Source: Imbricaverruca yamaguchii (taxonomy: Eukaryota; Arthropoda; Thecostraca; Neoverrucidae). Taken from it: a stretch of 64,000 bases of DNA. Below are positions 1-11,559 of the stretch, in pieces. How positions within the stretch are numbered: the stretch's first letter is position 1; every line of letters starts with the position of its first letter. Location: assembly GCA_034440575.1 (NCBI GenBank), contig JAOTOL010001468.1, forward strand, positions 640,501 to 704,500, given 5' to 3'. Both the position numbers and the translations under genes were made by a program. Under the pieces are notes generated by a model. The model was not told the origin of the DNA, searched no databases, and saw nothing but the letters and a program-made list of their open reading frames with translations.

Positions 1-797
1 AACCGACCCCCCCCCCCCTCAGGTTTTTCGCGGATAGTGGACGAACGGCGCGTAGCAACGCGCCTAAAATTGGCATACATTTTGCCACATCAATTTAGCA
101 TGCTGTTTCACAATTTTGAAGTCAGGGCACCTAGGGTCAACTAGTTAGTCAACGTCAAGTGAGGTCGCCTCCAAAAAAAAAATAATCCAGTCGTCACGCT
201 TTAACGGACACAGATATTTGAATGAAACTTTCAGCGCTTGCTTATCTTTATGGATGCAACAACACGTACGAGTCGAATTTTCATTTTTTCGTTTTTGACT
301 ACATATACATTTTGCGTATTTTCCAAATTGCAGTCCAAATAGAGGATTCTGGCTATTGTAAGCGTTTTTTATTGGGGCAAGTTGACTTCCAACAACGTTT
401 CTCGGTCTGCTCTACCCATTGGAAAAGGACAAATAAAGACAATTTGAAAACTAAAAATTTTGAAATTAAAAAAAAGTGTGAGGGGAAATAAAGACCTGGT
501 CGATTTCGCTGTCCTTTTCTCATTCCAAATACATTTTGTTTTTCATATATCCCCAAAATTAACTCCCCAGAGCCAAAAACATAATGTAGGTCGTGAAAAG
601 TCTTGAAAATCTAGTCCCCTGGTGACGTCACTTTTTGAGAAAATTGTTTTCGGGGTGGACCCAGACCCTACTTGTCGAGCACTTTCCGATGATACCTCTT
701 TCGTTTTCGTGCGATGCTTAGTTTGGATTTTAGTGGGGGGGTTACTACTACTCCCCCGAGACGGGGTGTGAGGATCTGACCGGAAAGACGGCGCGCG
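1..797 (-). mobile_element. TTAA-flanked non-autonomous DNA element, copy 1 (cut by window edge)
   Basis: This is one of three dispersed copies of the same non-coding element; the others are near 27.1 and 54.1 kb in the opposite orientation. All share a block reading CACGAAAACGAAAGAG followed by a conserved CATCGGAAA, a block reading GTGACGACTGGT (or close), and a terminal GCGGATAGTGGACGAACGG-like block. The right end reads GACGGCGCGCG followed by TTAA at 798-801. That resembles the ends of the shorter TTAA elements at 36.2 and 40.1 kb (CAGGGCGCGTG-TTAA). No transposase frame is visible. The left end is off the window. A piggyBac-like TTAA duplication is an inference from the flanks only. Confidence 0.55.
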
Positions 798-2957
798 TTA
801 AGGAGCCTACTATACCCCACCTTCCCCTACCCTATACGGAGTTCATTGTACACGACACATGCACTCCATTTGCATTCCATGCATCTGCCTATTACATTCG
901 GTGAATGTACAGCAAATCACTGACATGCATCTGAGCTGATATGCCACTGGTATAGATACAACACACGTTGAAAACATTTCCACGACGATTGTCCGTAAGG
1001 AACTATTGACCGGACCCGCATTCAATAGCAGACGCCCGGAAAGCGATTCCGAAAAGCCGCGCCAGTCGTTACAGTCTCGAGACAGCGTCGCCAGAGCGGC
1101 AGTCTGCCGGCGCTCGTGTCGCAAGCACCGGCGGCTGGCGTCTAGCGCGGATCATTACGCGCCTAATTGATGCGCAATCTGACGGGAATCCAAAGCGGAA
1201 TTTGCGTCGCGCGTAAAGTGGACCAGACGCCGGCTGATTGCGCTGGATCGCGATCATTACCGCGCCGTTGCCGGGGCGGCGCTTCGTTCGCTGCGCCAGA
1301 CGCGTCGGTCTTCCGATATACACGCTGGCGGAAGTGCCACACGCAATCAAATGCAACTCCGAGTTATCCGGGCGGCGCCGGCAGTTACGTTTCCAGTAAT
1401 TTCACATTGTTTTTTCCGAGTTAAAGGGGATGGCGGCGCGTCTGACGGCTTGCCCGAGCTGCCGGACACACCCATCGCTGAATTGTATCCTCGAAGGAGG
1501 CGAATAAAGCAAGTGGTAACGGAACTTATGGGGAGGTACACCGCCTTGGGGAAGCTCACTCTAACATTTTTGATTTTGTCGGAAATTGCGTCTCGTTGGG
1601 CGTGCGGATTTTTTTCATAGATATTTTCAGCATGAGTCTTTCGTTGTTGTGCCATATTGCTATGGTTTATTGCAATTATGACTGCCGGCAGAATTTTCCG
1701 TGCTTTAATCACAAGAAAGATTTGCTTGCCCCCTTCCGAATTCCATGCAGTTCATGTTCGGTGCGTGCCGTAATTTGACAGTAATCAGAATCAGAATGGC
1801 CGCAATGTAACGTAGCGTAGTGTAGCGTAGTATAGCGTAACGCAACGTCACGTAGCGCGACATAAGGGTTGCTGGGGTGCTTCGCCCTATGGAAAGGTAG
1901 AACTACAGAAAATACGATGGAAGCCAAAGCTTCGTTGCAAAACAGTTTGGCTATGACTTTTTGATGTCGTGTTGAGTAGGCCGGGTCATGGGTGGGTCGA
2001 TGTTAAGTTTTCAAAAACGGCTAGTGAAATTATCATGACAAATAGCATTCTGAGCTCACATGATTTTTTTTCTAATTTTTTTAATCAATTCTATGGGTGG
2101 CCCCCGCCCGTTTTTAAGGACCATGTTTGCCAAAATTAACACCAAATTACAATTTTGTGCATGATGGAATTTATCTAAGTGATTCAAACTTATATCATGG
2201 GTAGTACCGTGTGCCTTTTATCATATGTGCAAGTTTCTTAGTCCTGTCGCTTGTGGTTCTAGAGATATTCGTGTTATTAAGTCGAGTTTTGGCAACGCCA
2301 TCTGCTGAGAGGGAGTAAAACTATGAGTGATAACACCCGTTCCCGACGGTTTAATCGAGCGCAAATGTGGGCAAACGACGAAAGGTAACACCTTCAAGCA
2401 TGCTTCCCGTGTCTAATTGACACCTAGAGGCATCACGAGAAAACGCGAGTAGGGGGTGGTGGGGTGGACTTCAATCGTCCCCGGCGACCAGCCCAGCTTG
2501 CATACCTACTTCCGCTACGTCGACGTTCTGTATATATTCATGGAAAAATCAAGTGGATCAGCCCCCCGTCTAGTTGTGAAGCTTACGGCTGGAGCCCCCT
2601 ATGCCAATCCCTGATGACACCCCGCCACTATTAAACGTTTTACCTTCCAAGTTCCACCAGACGTTTCAGGTGTCGGCGCTGCAGGTAGTCCGATCAACGT
2701 TGTTACCAGTTCACACTGAAAACGCTGGTGACGCAAATCCGTCTTTCTCGTCAGAATGGCTTTGGTATGGGCTGTGGTCTGTGAAATCGAACTTCAGCTA
2801 AAGCCGCACAATGACTATCACTAACAGGAAACGGCATTTTCCAAGTTAAACATGATTTATTCTTTCGCAAACAGGCCAGCGAACTTCGGATCACCAACAC
2901 AAGTACACCCCTGCACACAACTTTCTTTCATCAATTCCAGCCATCCTATCTGGTCAT
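798..2957. other. Intergenic, no gene recognised
   Basis: No supported coding region is seen. Bases 1,000-1,400 are GC-rich and CpG-rich. Bases 1,803-1,860 hold a degenerate 5 bp GTAGC-like tandem run. The short open frames here do not resemble any family I know. Confidence 0.5.
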
Positions 2958-4297
2958 CTACAAAACGTCACAATCAAAGTCCTGCTTGGACTGAAAGGAT
3001 GGCACCACTAGCCTATGGCTCATCTTCGCACAGATGAATCTATGCCGCGCAGCATCGCCCACAACGGCCGCAGATGCCTCCGTTACACATTTTACGGCGC
3101 TCTCTACCGCCTCGGTGTGCACTGGGTACATCGGTACACGTTCCCCCGCTGCGTCCAGGTCTCGCTCACTTGTTGACAGCGTCAGGGGGGGGGCTCAGTT
3201 GTGAGCTCCTGATCACAGTTGATTAGCTCCGTGCACTTTGTTGCCGCAAACTTAATTTTTGGCAGTCCGTACGGTCTTACGTCATCTGCGTCTTCTGTTC
3301 TCTTCCACCGGCACTCGATTATGATCCTGACCGCCTGCTCTCTGATCGTCACATCGCTGTCGCATAGCATGGCCAGCAGCAGTGATTCAGGGTGGGCCCA
3401 GTAGGCGTTTCTCTGAATGACCGGCTGGATTACCTCTTGCACGCGGTCCGGGAGATGTCTGAGCAGTTCTACACTGCGGCAGAACGGGTGTGATTTTATA
3501 TAAAACCACATCGGGGCATAGTGATTCACGACAAAATGTACCAGGACTTCAAGATTGCTATCTGGTTTGGTCGTCGAAACGTACAAGCGCAAAATATGGG
3601 CAGCGAAAGTAAGCCACCTGGCCATATTCAGGGGACCGATCTTTCTGGTCCCTAACTCCCTCGGGATGCACGAACCCTGAACGGCGATAGCCAGCTGATG
3701 CAAAATAAGCTGATCGGTGCTGAGGTCTTTCACGATTTCCTCGGGTAGATCTTGGACCTGACCCGGCACAGGCTCATACGCTGTGACTGGCCTTTGTTCC
3801 AAGTCACCTGCCAGTTGCGTACCGATCGGTCCACTGAATGACCGCGGACCCGTTGTACCGCCGTCTAACTCATTGAAAATTGCTCGGAAATTTAGTTCCT
3901 TTCGTGCAACTGGCATATGAACCAATGGACGGCTTTCCCCTCAAATAATTCAAACATACGGCACACTCCACCACGTCGCTGAGTATTCACGGCCGTTCTG
4001 TCTGCCCCGATTACAACAATTCCACCACCATATTCGGCAGCGACGGCATGGAGATCTCTAAAGATATCACACGCCTTTCCTGACGCTTGAAGTGGTTAAA
4101 TACCCGCTGCCGGGCGCGGCCACAACACCAATGTGCTCTTCCTGCGGTTTTGTTTTTGATGGGCCGGCTTCGTCTCGTTCGATCATTACATACGACATAT
4201 CCTTTCGACCGTCAGAATACAACCCTGTAACACCTGTATCAAACGCTCTTGATTTCCTCTTTTCTGAGCACGACATATCCACTACCTCGGATATTCA
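2958..4297 (-). pseudogene. Broken copy of a conserved multi-copy invertebrate protein family of unknown function
   Basis: Read on the minus strand, four frame segments make one continuous domain. Segment 1 (4,297 to about 4,085) holds DGRKDMSYVMI and EEHIGVVAAPGSGYL. Segment 2 (about 4,080 to 3,900) holds IVVIGADRTAVNTQRRGGV and VHWFICQLH. Segment 3 (3,925 to 3,182) holds NELDGGTTGPRSFSGPIG, ARWLTFAAHILRLYVSTTK and PVIQRNAYWAHPESLLLAML. Segment 4 (about 3,180 to 2,958) holds YPVHTEAVESAVKCVTEAS and ends at TAG. The same motif order is known to me from uncharacterised proteins present in many copies in arthropods and other invertebrates. The D-x-x-x-V-N-T part recalls RNase H-fold transposases, so a transposon origin is possible but not shown. 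Frame changes fall near 4,083, near 3,898 and in a run of nine G at 3,183-3,191. Either the copy is decayed or some indels are assembly errors; the homopolymer one is suspect. Confidence 0.7.
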
Positions 4298-5130
4298 ATA
4301 AATGCCCTGCAGTGAGTACAGAGCGCCCGACCCACCACGCGGCCGCGGACGTGTCGACTGCGATATGCCCCCGAGCGACCTACCCGGCGATCACATTACG
4401 TGATCCGTGTAGCTGACGTTCTACTAGCCCTAGCAACGGGGGCGTTTCTGATTACAATACGCCGTCGGAAGCGGTGCCAATGCTGCTGTTTCCGAATGTT
4501 ACGATAATGCCAGATTTAGTTCAAAATAGTACGGAATCGCTTTCGCAAACTGCACAGCGCACAGATGAATCGACCGTGAACTTTTGTATGGCGTAGTGTA
4601 TCGCACACAATCGACTGGATTAATTGGTCTACGTATATATGGGCAATGGAGGTATCTAGAAGCCTGGAACATGGATTTCGGAAAGAATATATCTCCTGCA
4701 GTCACCTTTTATCATTTCCCCGCATCCGCGCTTCAAGAAAGCGTTGGGAAAGGATGTTTTCATTCATGGTTCTTCTTGCGCTCAATAGATGGCATTGCCA
4801 AAACCCGACATAATAAAATGAATATCTCGACACCCGCATGCGATAGGACCACAACACTTGCACATATGATGAAATGCACCCCGAACTACCCACAACGGAA
4901 GTTTGAAGCACATGCAGAAATTATATCCTCCTCAAAAAGGCAATTTGGTACAAATGTTGGCAAACATGGTGTAACAAAACGAGAGCGGCCACCCATAAAA
5001 TTCAATTGAAAAATCTGGAAAAATTAATGTGAGTTTGGAATGATATTTGTCACGATAATTTCACTAGCCATTTTCAGGAACCAAGTGATGACCCACCCTA
5101 GTGTTGAGGTCTACATTTGCATTCACGTCA
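4298..5130. other. Intergenic, no gene recognised
   Basis: A 141-codon plus-strand frame spans 4,584-5,009, but its translation shows no motif I recognise and it has no supported neighbours. I do not call it as a gene. Confidence 0.4.
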
Positions 5131-5141
5131 CCCGGTACTTA

Positions 5142-5327
5142 GGGGCGGGGATGGCCGAGTGGTTAAGGATCTCGGGCTATGGGTACCAAAGGTCCCGGGT
5201 TCGACTCTAGCGCCACTCAGGACATTTCCCAATCCCGCGGCCCACCGGCGAAACAGTGTGGGCGGCGCCATTAGCCGTGAATGTGCATAAAGTGTGTCGT
5301 GAATCAACCAATAGACAAACAAACAAA
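5142..5327 (+). mobile_element. tRNA-derived SINE, family 1, complete copy with 11 bp TSD
   Basis: The element begins GGGCGGGGATGGCCGAGTGG, which contains an A box (TGGCCGAGTGG). The B box GGTTCGACTC follows at about 5,198. The body is then non-tRNA, and a tail of AAAC units ends the element. The 11 bp CCCGGTACTTA flanks it exactly at 5,131-5,141 and 5,328-5,338, which marks the integration boundaries. Other copies lie at 20.4, 28.1 and 48.4 kb, all minus. The tRNA-like head belongs to the SINE, so this is not a tRNA gene. Confidence 0.9.
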
Positions 5328-5338
5328 CCCGGTACTTA

Positions 5339-6362
5339 ACAACTTAAAAGACATTTCCAAACATCTTGATAATTTTGAGGACAGGATTCTCAAGCAAGGA
5401 AAACACTTCCCGTTGCTTTTGTGACACTCATCGTATTCCCCTGAGTACACTCTGTTTCGGAAATCTTCAGCCTCTACAGTTCACATATAGCCCTAGCTAC
5501 TTAATCTTGACCTATTTGGTAGCCTTAACCTTTGCAAGTGTCAGCGCGCTCGTCGAAGTCCTCAGTCTCCACATAATCAATATCTAGACACGAAATAACC
5601 TTTGTTCTACGACCGGAGTCCGAGATGTCCGTCAGAGAACAAGTGAACGTTTGCACATGCCACTTACCTGCACCTTACACCCTATCCTACCTGCGCCTAG
5701 TTGTAACCGACATGAAAGGTTGAACGGCAAAATATCGGGGGAAATGTTCACAGTTCTCTGAAAGTTCTAGAATGGAGGTACATGATAGCATTACGGTATC
5801 TCTCTAACTGCGAATGAAAGTTACCGGGGAGGGGAGGGGTGGCTCAATTTCCTCTCCCAACCCGCGCTGCAAAGGGCATGACATTCTAGCTTCTATGGCG
5901 CCGATAATGAAGACATGATCGGATCACTTAAGAAATCGACGCCAGCATGCTAACCGACGGCAGGTATTCTAATTCCTGGTGACAGGCGACAGCTGAATGT
6001 GGTCTCGCCCTCGAGCGCCGAAGACGGTTGTTGGGCGCTGAGCAAGCTATCCCGTGCTTAAGCTATGCTGTGTTTTGCTTTCTGGCCTGTCAGCAGGCAA
6101 TGTCATGGGCTGTTTCGGTCCGTGAAAGAATGGTCTGTTCATAGTCTGCTATCTTCTAAGGCGCGCGATGTGTTTGAGTGCGGTCTGGGTGGCCGTATTG
6201 AAAGAGGTGCAATGGGTCTGAAACAAGCTCGAGGAGACTGACAGACCATTCCGTTGGTTTTCGGACGGATGAACAAGCAGCGCCACGCACCATTAGGTCC
6301 GAGTGCCTCTGTCAGTTACCCGGGCTGATGAGGTGTGTTCGGTACCGCAGAGCCTAAGAACG
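5339..6362. other. Intergenic, no gene recognised
   Basis: Single-copy-looking sequence with only short open frames. Nothing recognisable was seen. Confidence 0.4.
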
Positions 6363-6590
6363 TGAAGCGGAACACGCTGGGCTGTGTTCGGTACCACAGA
6401 GCCGGAGACGTGCAGCGGAACACGCTGGGCTGTGTTCGGTACCACAGAGCCGGAGACGTGCAGCGGAACACACTGGGCTGTGTTCGGTACCACAGCCTAA
6501 CGCAGAGGAACACACTGGGCTGTGCTCGGTCCAGCATTGCCGGACACGTGAAACGGAACACACTCGGCCGTGCTTGGCAGTGTGTTCACC
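6363..6590. repeat. Minisatellite, 48 bp unit, about 5 copies
   Basis: The landmark AACACGCTGGGCTGTG or AACACACTGGGCTGTG recurs at 6,371, 6,419, 6,467, 6,509 and 6,557. The spacing is 48 bp, with one 42 bp unit. As 48 is a multiple of 3, several frames stay open, which explains the arginine- and cysteine-rich open frames here. Confidence 0.9.
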
Positions 6591-6603
6591 AGCATAATGG
6601 CCC

Positions 6604-8756
6604 AAATCCATCCTGCACCTCCCGCTGGGACCAGCACGAGACGGTGACAGAATATCGCCAAGATTGAGCCTGGGGAAGCCCGCTGGAAGCTGGTCTAGCA
6701 TGGCCCCTGGCGTCCTGCAATCGGTTGGTGTTGGACCTTGAAACGTCTTGAAAATAATAAGGCAAACCAAGAAAAATTGTAAAATGAAGATGTACCGATC
6801 CTACCTCGCCATGGTGTAATCCGTGCTGGATATGCTTGATAACTGCTGCTGTTCACATTGCGACGAAGACAGATTCCGGCTCTAGCTTTGGCAACAGCTC
6901 AGGTGGCGGAGTTATAGCTGCGCCTATGTGTGCATGTGTTCAGTTCTGTCAGCCGGTGTCGGTCGTGTCGGAGCACTTGGTAAGCCGCGCCGGCCACCTC
7001 AGCCGACGTCCAAGTGTCGACGTTCGGCCGGCGGCCCGTCGGTCACTTCCGCGCGCCGGGCCAGCTCTGCGGTACGGCCCTCCTCGCGTGACGTGACGTC
7101 ACGTTCCACGTGCTACTGCAGGCCCGCTGCTGCACTGAAAGGCAATGCACTCCTCTGGGGTGGTAGTCACGCGGCAATCATCGGCAGCCCACGTTTGAGG
7201 TTGTGCAGCTGTCGACGACGTCGGACTGCTAGGCCGCTCTGAGTAGGAAGGAAATTTTTGTTTTTTTAGACATGTATGTATATATATATATATATATACC
7301 ACATCACAAGCACCAATCTATTTCGTGGAGGATCATCTTTCGTAAACGAATTGCGCGTCCCGCGTAACTTTATGGCCAGCCATGTTAGCTCATACTCAAA
7401 CTGCATTACGCTTCATAGCTCAGATCCCAAAGGAGAGCAACAGTGCCATTCCAGGTGCCGGCAGCCCACGTGGTGCTCTTCGGAATATCTATGAACGCGC
7501 GTGTGATGTGCGTTCCTCCTGTGGCTATAAATCAAGCGCACAAAGGTCACGACCGGCACTGAGCAACTGCCGGTCGAGCGGCCGACACCCGGGGCCATCA
7601 GACACACGCCCGCCACTCAATGGCTGCTCTGCGCCCAATTGAGCTGCCGTCCGTTTCGGGTCGATTCGCCGTGGGAGTTTGTTTGCGGCGGCTGGCCATT
7701 GTGCCGGCGGCGGTCAGTCGGCCGTGACGTCACAGTCAGTTCGCGCGTGACGTCACGGCCGCGGCCGATGCCACCACAGGGTGCGGCTGCGATGCGCCCG
7801 CGGCCACCGCTCAAAAATGCTCTCGCGCCGCGCCCCTGCCTCGCTAATTGCAGCTCGCTCGTTGTCTGTGGTGGCGCGCGTCGGACGGCGAATACAAAGC
7901 GCGGCTGCGTTCTGTGGTCCAGCCCGACCGGCGACGGCGACGCGCGGCCGGCGGACGTCGCCACATAAACGTCGGCCGAGAGTGTCGGTCCCGGAGTCGT
8001 GACGCGTCCGCCGCCGCCATCGTCGTCGTCGGTCGGCGGCGGGCCGGTCGGACGACCGTCTCCGCTGCGGTCTCCATGGAAACCAGGGTCACGCTCCGGC
8101 GAAAAAAAATAGCGGCGGCAGAAAACTCGTCAGACGCAAGGGAGAGTTCATGAAGATGTGTGGGAGCGTTCGTCAGGGTTACTATAATTCCTCGAATGGT
8201 CACGGTGAAGCGATTATCAGTGTTCGAAGTGGGAGTGATAGGCAACTCGCGTCACGTGCACTGCTAATTAAAGTATGACATTATCAATTGCGAGGTTCAG
8301 TGACCCTTCTGCAGTGAGCCACCCCCGCAGGGAATGCAGGGGCACCTGCACAGGGGTCCTGGTCGAGATGCAGCACCATCTAGACACTGTAAAGCAACGA
8401 ATCGGCTGTCGACATTTCCGACGTCTACGGCGCTGTTCATCCGCTTTACCTGAACCTGCATTGATCTGGTCGTCGAGTGACGTCAATAGCTGTAGGGTTT
8501 ACTGGAACGGCGCCGCGCTCATCTCTCCGCGAGACAACTTCCGACTTTCGCGGGCAGAGTTTCCCGACAACACATACGGCCGGGCGGTCGTCTGCATCGC
8601 AGTCCGTCCGTGCCGATAGAGGTCTGGCGGCCCCCGGGGCATTAAACGCAGCGTTCCCGGAGAGAGTCAACTGAAGAGCGCCGCCGCCGATAAACCAAGT
8701 ACGCCGTTCGTGTCATCGCCAGAAGCCGGACAAGTAGCGCCGCCAATCGACTGTCG
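6604..8756. other. GC- and CpG-rich non-coding segment
   Basis: No convincing exon is seen. From about 6,990 the sequence is rich in CpG and overlapping frames are open on both strands, as expected from composition. A short TA microsatellite sits at 7,274-7,300. Four palindromic TGACGTCA sites are listed separately. It could be a promoter or CpG-rich 5' region of an unseen gene. Confidence 0.35.
7094..8485. promoter_or_regulatory. Cluster of four TGACGTCA (CRE-like) sites in CpG-rich DNA
   Basis: Exact TGACGTCA occurs at 7,094-7,101, 7,725-7,732, 7,748-7,755 and 8,478-8,485. This palindrome is the full cAMP-response element bound by CREB/ATF proteins in animals. The sites are seen directly; regulatory use is an inference, and no downstream gene is visible. 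Confidence 0.3.
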
Positions 8757-9066
8757 GTCACGTGCCCTCGGCGGCGCACCACGTGACCCAGTCGAGCCGC
8801 GGGCTGCCCGGGGGCGGCCCTCCGAGTCGCCCGAGTCACGTGCCCTCGGCGGCGCACCACGTGACCCAGTCGAGCCGCGGGCTGCCCGGGGGCGGCCCGC
8901 CGAGTCGCCCGAGTCACGTGCCCTCGGCGGCGCACCACGTGACCCAGTCGAGCCGCGGGCTGCCCGGGGGCGGCCCGCCGAGTCGCCCGAGTCACGTGCC
9001 CTCGGCGGCGCACCACGTGACCCGATCGAGCCGCGAGCTGCCCGGGAGCGTCCCGCCGAGTCGCTC
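8757..9066. repeat. Minisatellite, 78 bp unit, 4 copies, two E-boxes per unit
   Basis: GTCACGTGCC recurs at 8,757, 8,835, 8,913 and 8,991, exactly 78 bp apart. Each unit carries two CACGTG palindromes in the arrangement GTCACGTG...CACGTGAC, so a unit can also fold back on itself. The unit length is 26 codons, which keeps several frames open on both strands; these frames are not genes. Confidence 0.9.
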
Positions 9067-9185
9067 GTGCACTGGCCAGCCAATCGATGAGTCGATGACA
9101 TGACGGCGTTGGGCTCATGGCGACGTCCGATGTTTATTTGTTCACTTATATAGACGTGCGCTTATATAGATTGGTGGTGACGTAC

Positions 9186-9440
9186 GATGCCCGGCTGCTA
9201 TGTCACAGTGCAATGCATGCGTTGACGATCGTGTGCACGGTGCGCAATATACAGTGCAATGTGTGCAGAACCAGTGCACATCATACATAGTGCAGTGCAG
9301 TATACCCAGTGCACACAGCATGGTGCACAGTGCACATTGCACAGTGCATGGTGCACAGTGCACATTGCACAGTGCATGGTGCTCAGTGCACATTGCACAG
9401 TGCATGCACGGTACACAGTGCACAGTGCACACTACTCGCA
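9186..9440. repeat. GTGCAC/CAGTGCA palindrome-rich tandem repeat, 28 bp core unit
   Basis: A 28 bp unit containing GTGCACAGTGCACATTGCAC is repeated about three times at 9,329-9,410. It is flanked by looser TGCAC/CAGTGCA runs. Nearly every unit contains the palindrome GTGCAC. Confidence 0.85.
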
Positions 9441-9919
9441 TTGATCAGGGACGGCTGTGGTGTCGCTGCAGAGACAGAGCCAGACACAGGGAACAGCCGG
9501 ACACACCTTCCATCAGTGATGCCACGGACCGGCCAGGTCTCCTCAGACTCACGCTGATGATGGGTACAGATGAGCTGGTTGAGTGATTCTTAGCTGAGTC
9601 ATCTGGATAATATTACGTTTTGACATCTGACATGAAAGCATATGAAAATAAATGAATGAATGAGATCAAATTAATGAAAGGTAAGATGCAATGTGTGCGC
9701 TGTATGACTAGCTCTCCATGTGGATGGGATATCAGGTATGTTCCATCCATAGAGAAGAGCTTATCGAAAATGATTCAAAATCGCTGGTCTAATGGCTGGC
9801 ATGTCCTTTTGATGCTCATGCAATCATTGACCAAATAACAGCGCCTGCATACGACTTCATCCTCTTTGTCACCACTCACATCACTATCTGGCGTGAGTAT
9901 AAGACGACTCAGTCGCACC
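9441..9919. other. Intergenic, nothing recognised
   Basis: No repeat or coding signal was seen between the flanking arrays. Confidence 0.4.
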
Positions 9920-10057
9920 GGTGTGGGCGGACGTTCGCGTGCCGTCGGTGTTGGGCGGACGTTCGCGTGCCATCGGTGTGGGGCGGACGTTCGCGTGCCA
10001 TCGGTGTGGGGCGGACGTTCGCGTGATATCGGTGTGGGATTGACGTCCGCGTGACAT
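9920..10057. repeat. Minisatellite, 28 bp unit, 5 copies
   Basis: GGTGTGGGGCGGACGTTCGC-like units start at 9,920, 9,947, 9,975, 10,003 and 10,031. Confidence 0.9.
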
Positions 10058-10157
10058 GGGCACCATCACTATCTCGGCTTTATCAAGCTGAAGCAGCACA
10101 TTCGCATGTGACGATATTTGTGACACGCCTGGTCGCCGATATTTGTGACACGCCTAG

Positions 10158-10785
10158 TCTGCTAGCAATGTCGATCGTCTGCTCACAATGTCGATCGTCT
10201 GCTCACAATGTCGATCGTCTGCTCGCAATGTCGATCGTCTGCTCACAATGTTGATCGTCTGCTCACAATGTTGATCGTCCCTCAAAATGTCGATCGTCTG
10301 CTCACAATGTCGATCGTCTGCTCACAATGTCGATCGTCTGCTCACAATGTCGATCGTCTGCTCACAATGTCGATCGTCTGCTCACAATGTCGATCGTTTG
10401 CTCACAATGTCGATCGTCTGGTCACAATGTCGATCGTCTGCTGACAATGTCGATCGTCTGGTCACAATGTCGATCGCCTGCTGACAATGTCGATCGTTCC
10501 TCAAAATGTCGATCGTCTGCTCACACTGTCGATCGCCCCTCAAAATGTCGATCGTCTGCTCACAATGTCGATCGTCTGCTCACAATGTCGATCGTTTGCT
10601 CACAATGTCGATCGTCTGCTCACAATGTCGATCGTTTGCTCACAATGTCGATCGTCTGGTCACAATGTCGATCGTCTGCTGACAATGTCGATCGTTTGCT
10701 CAGAATGTCGATCGTCCTTCAAAATGTCGATCGTCTGCTCACGATGTCGGTCGTCTGCTCACAACTCGTCTGGTTATAATGGCGC
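10158..10785. repeat. Minisatellite, 20 bp unit, about 31 copies
   Basis: The unit is TGCTCACAATGTCGATCGTC with point variants (TTTGCTC, TGGTCAC, CTGAC) and a few shortened CCCTCAAAATG units. Every unit carries TCGATCG or nearly so. The array explains the serine-, arginine- and cysteine-rich open frames. Confidence 0.95.
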
Positions 10786-11559
10786 ATGGTGACAATGGAG
10801 TCTGGCCGCAATGTCGATCGAACGATGCGACGAATGCAGACGAACTCAGCAATCACTCGAACTTGGAAGCCACCAATGAATAACTGAAACTCTATTAAAT
10901 TCAGCAACGCAATCTTGACGCAGATCCCGACGGAAGTTTTCCGGTAGATTTTCACACGAGGACACGTCTCGGTTGGGAGCCCTGGCTTTGGGTGGGACGC
11001 TTCCGAGTGTCCGCTTGAGGCACGATCGGCTCGCAAGCATGACAAACCGGACCGGTTGAAGTGGAACAACGTTTCGTCTGCGCGGTCGGCGGGATCCGCA
11101 TCATCCACCCGAGGACAGCCCGCCGTGGCCGGCTCAAGTGGCCACCGACCACTCTCAAGAGCTTCGTCCGCCCGGCGCGGGTCTGCTCCAATAAATGCCG
11201 GGCAGGCGCTCGATCAGCGAGCCGGTTGTCGACGCCGTCGCGAACAGTTCAGGCAGGCTTTCGCCCGGCCTCCTTCGCGCAGACGACGGGCGATAAATGT
11301 ATTTCTTGCGGATTTAAGCCGAACGAAGTGCAGTGTCGGCAGACAGGTTACTCACCACTGGCATCTGAAGACCGGGCTCTTTGGAATCACACACGATCAT
11401 TTGTATGGCACCAAAGCTTGCATTCTTCCACTCGCTGTATACTGCATACCGCCCTAGACTGCGCTACGAGCCAAATGATTAACGAATCCCGCATCACATT
11501 GGTGCATATTGTATGAAATGAATAGATACGACTATGAAAGCTTCCTCCTCCGTTTTTGG
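10786..11559. other. Intergenic, nothing recognised
   Basis: Overlapping open frames on both strands at 11,056-11,516 are not supported by any recognisable motif. Confidence 0.4.

Noticed and set aside
4584..5009. 141-codon plus-strand open frame
   Set aside because: No recognisable motif and no supporting context.
5142..5220. tRNA gene
   Set aside because: A and B boxes belong to a SINE head; the same unit with body, tail and TSDs occurs elsewhere.
10158..10785. CRISPR array
   Set aside because: Units are contiguous 20 bp repeats without unique spacers, in a eukaryotic context.
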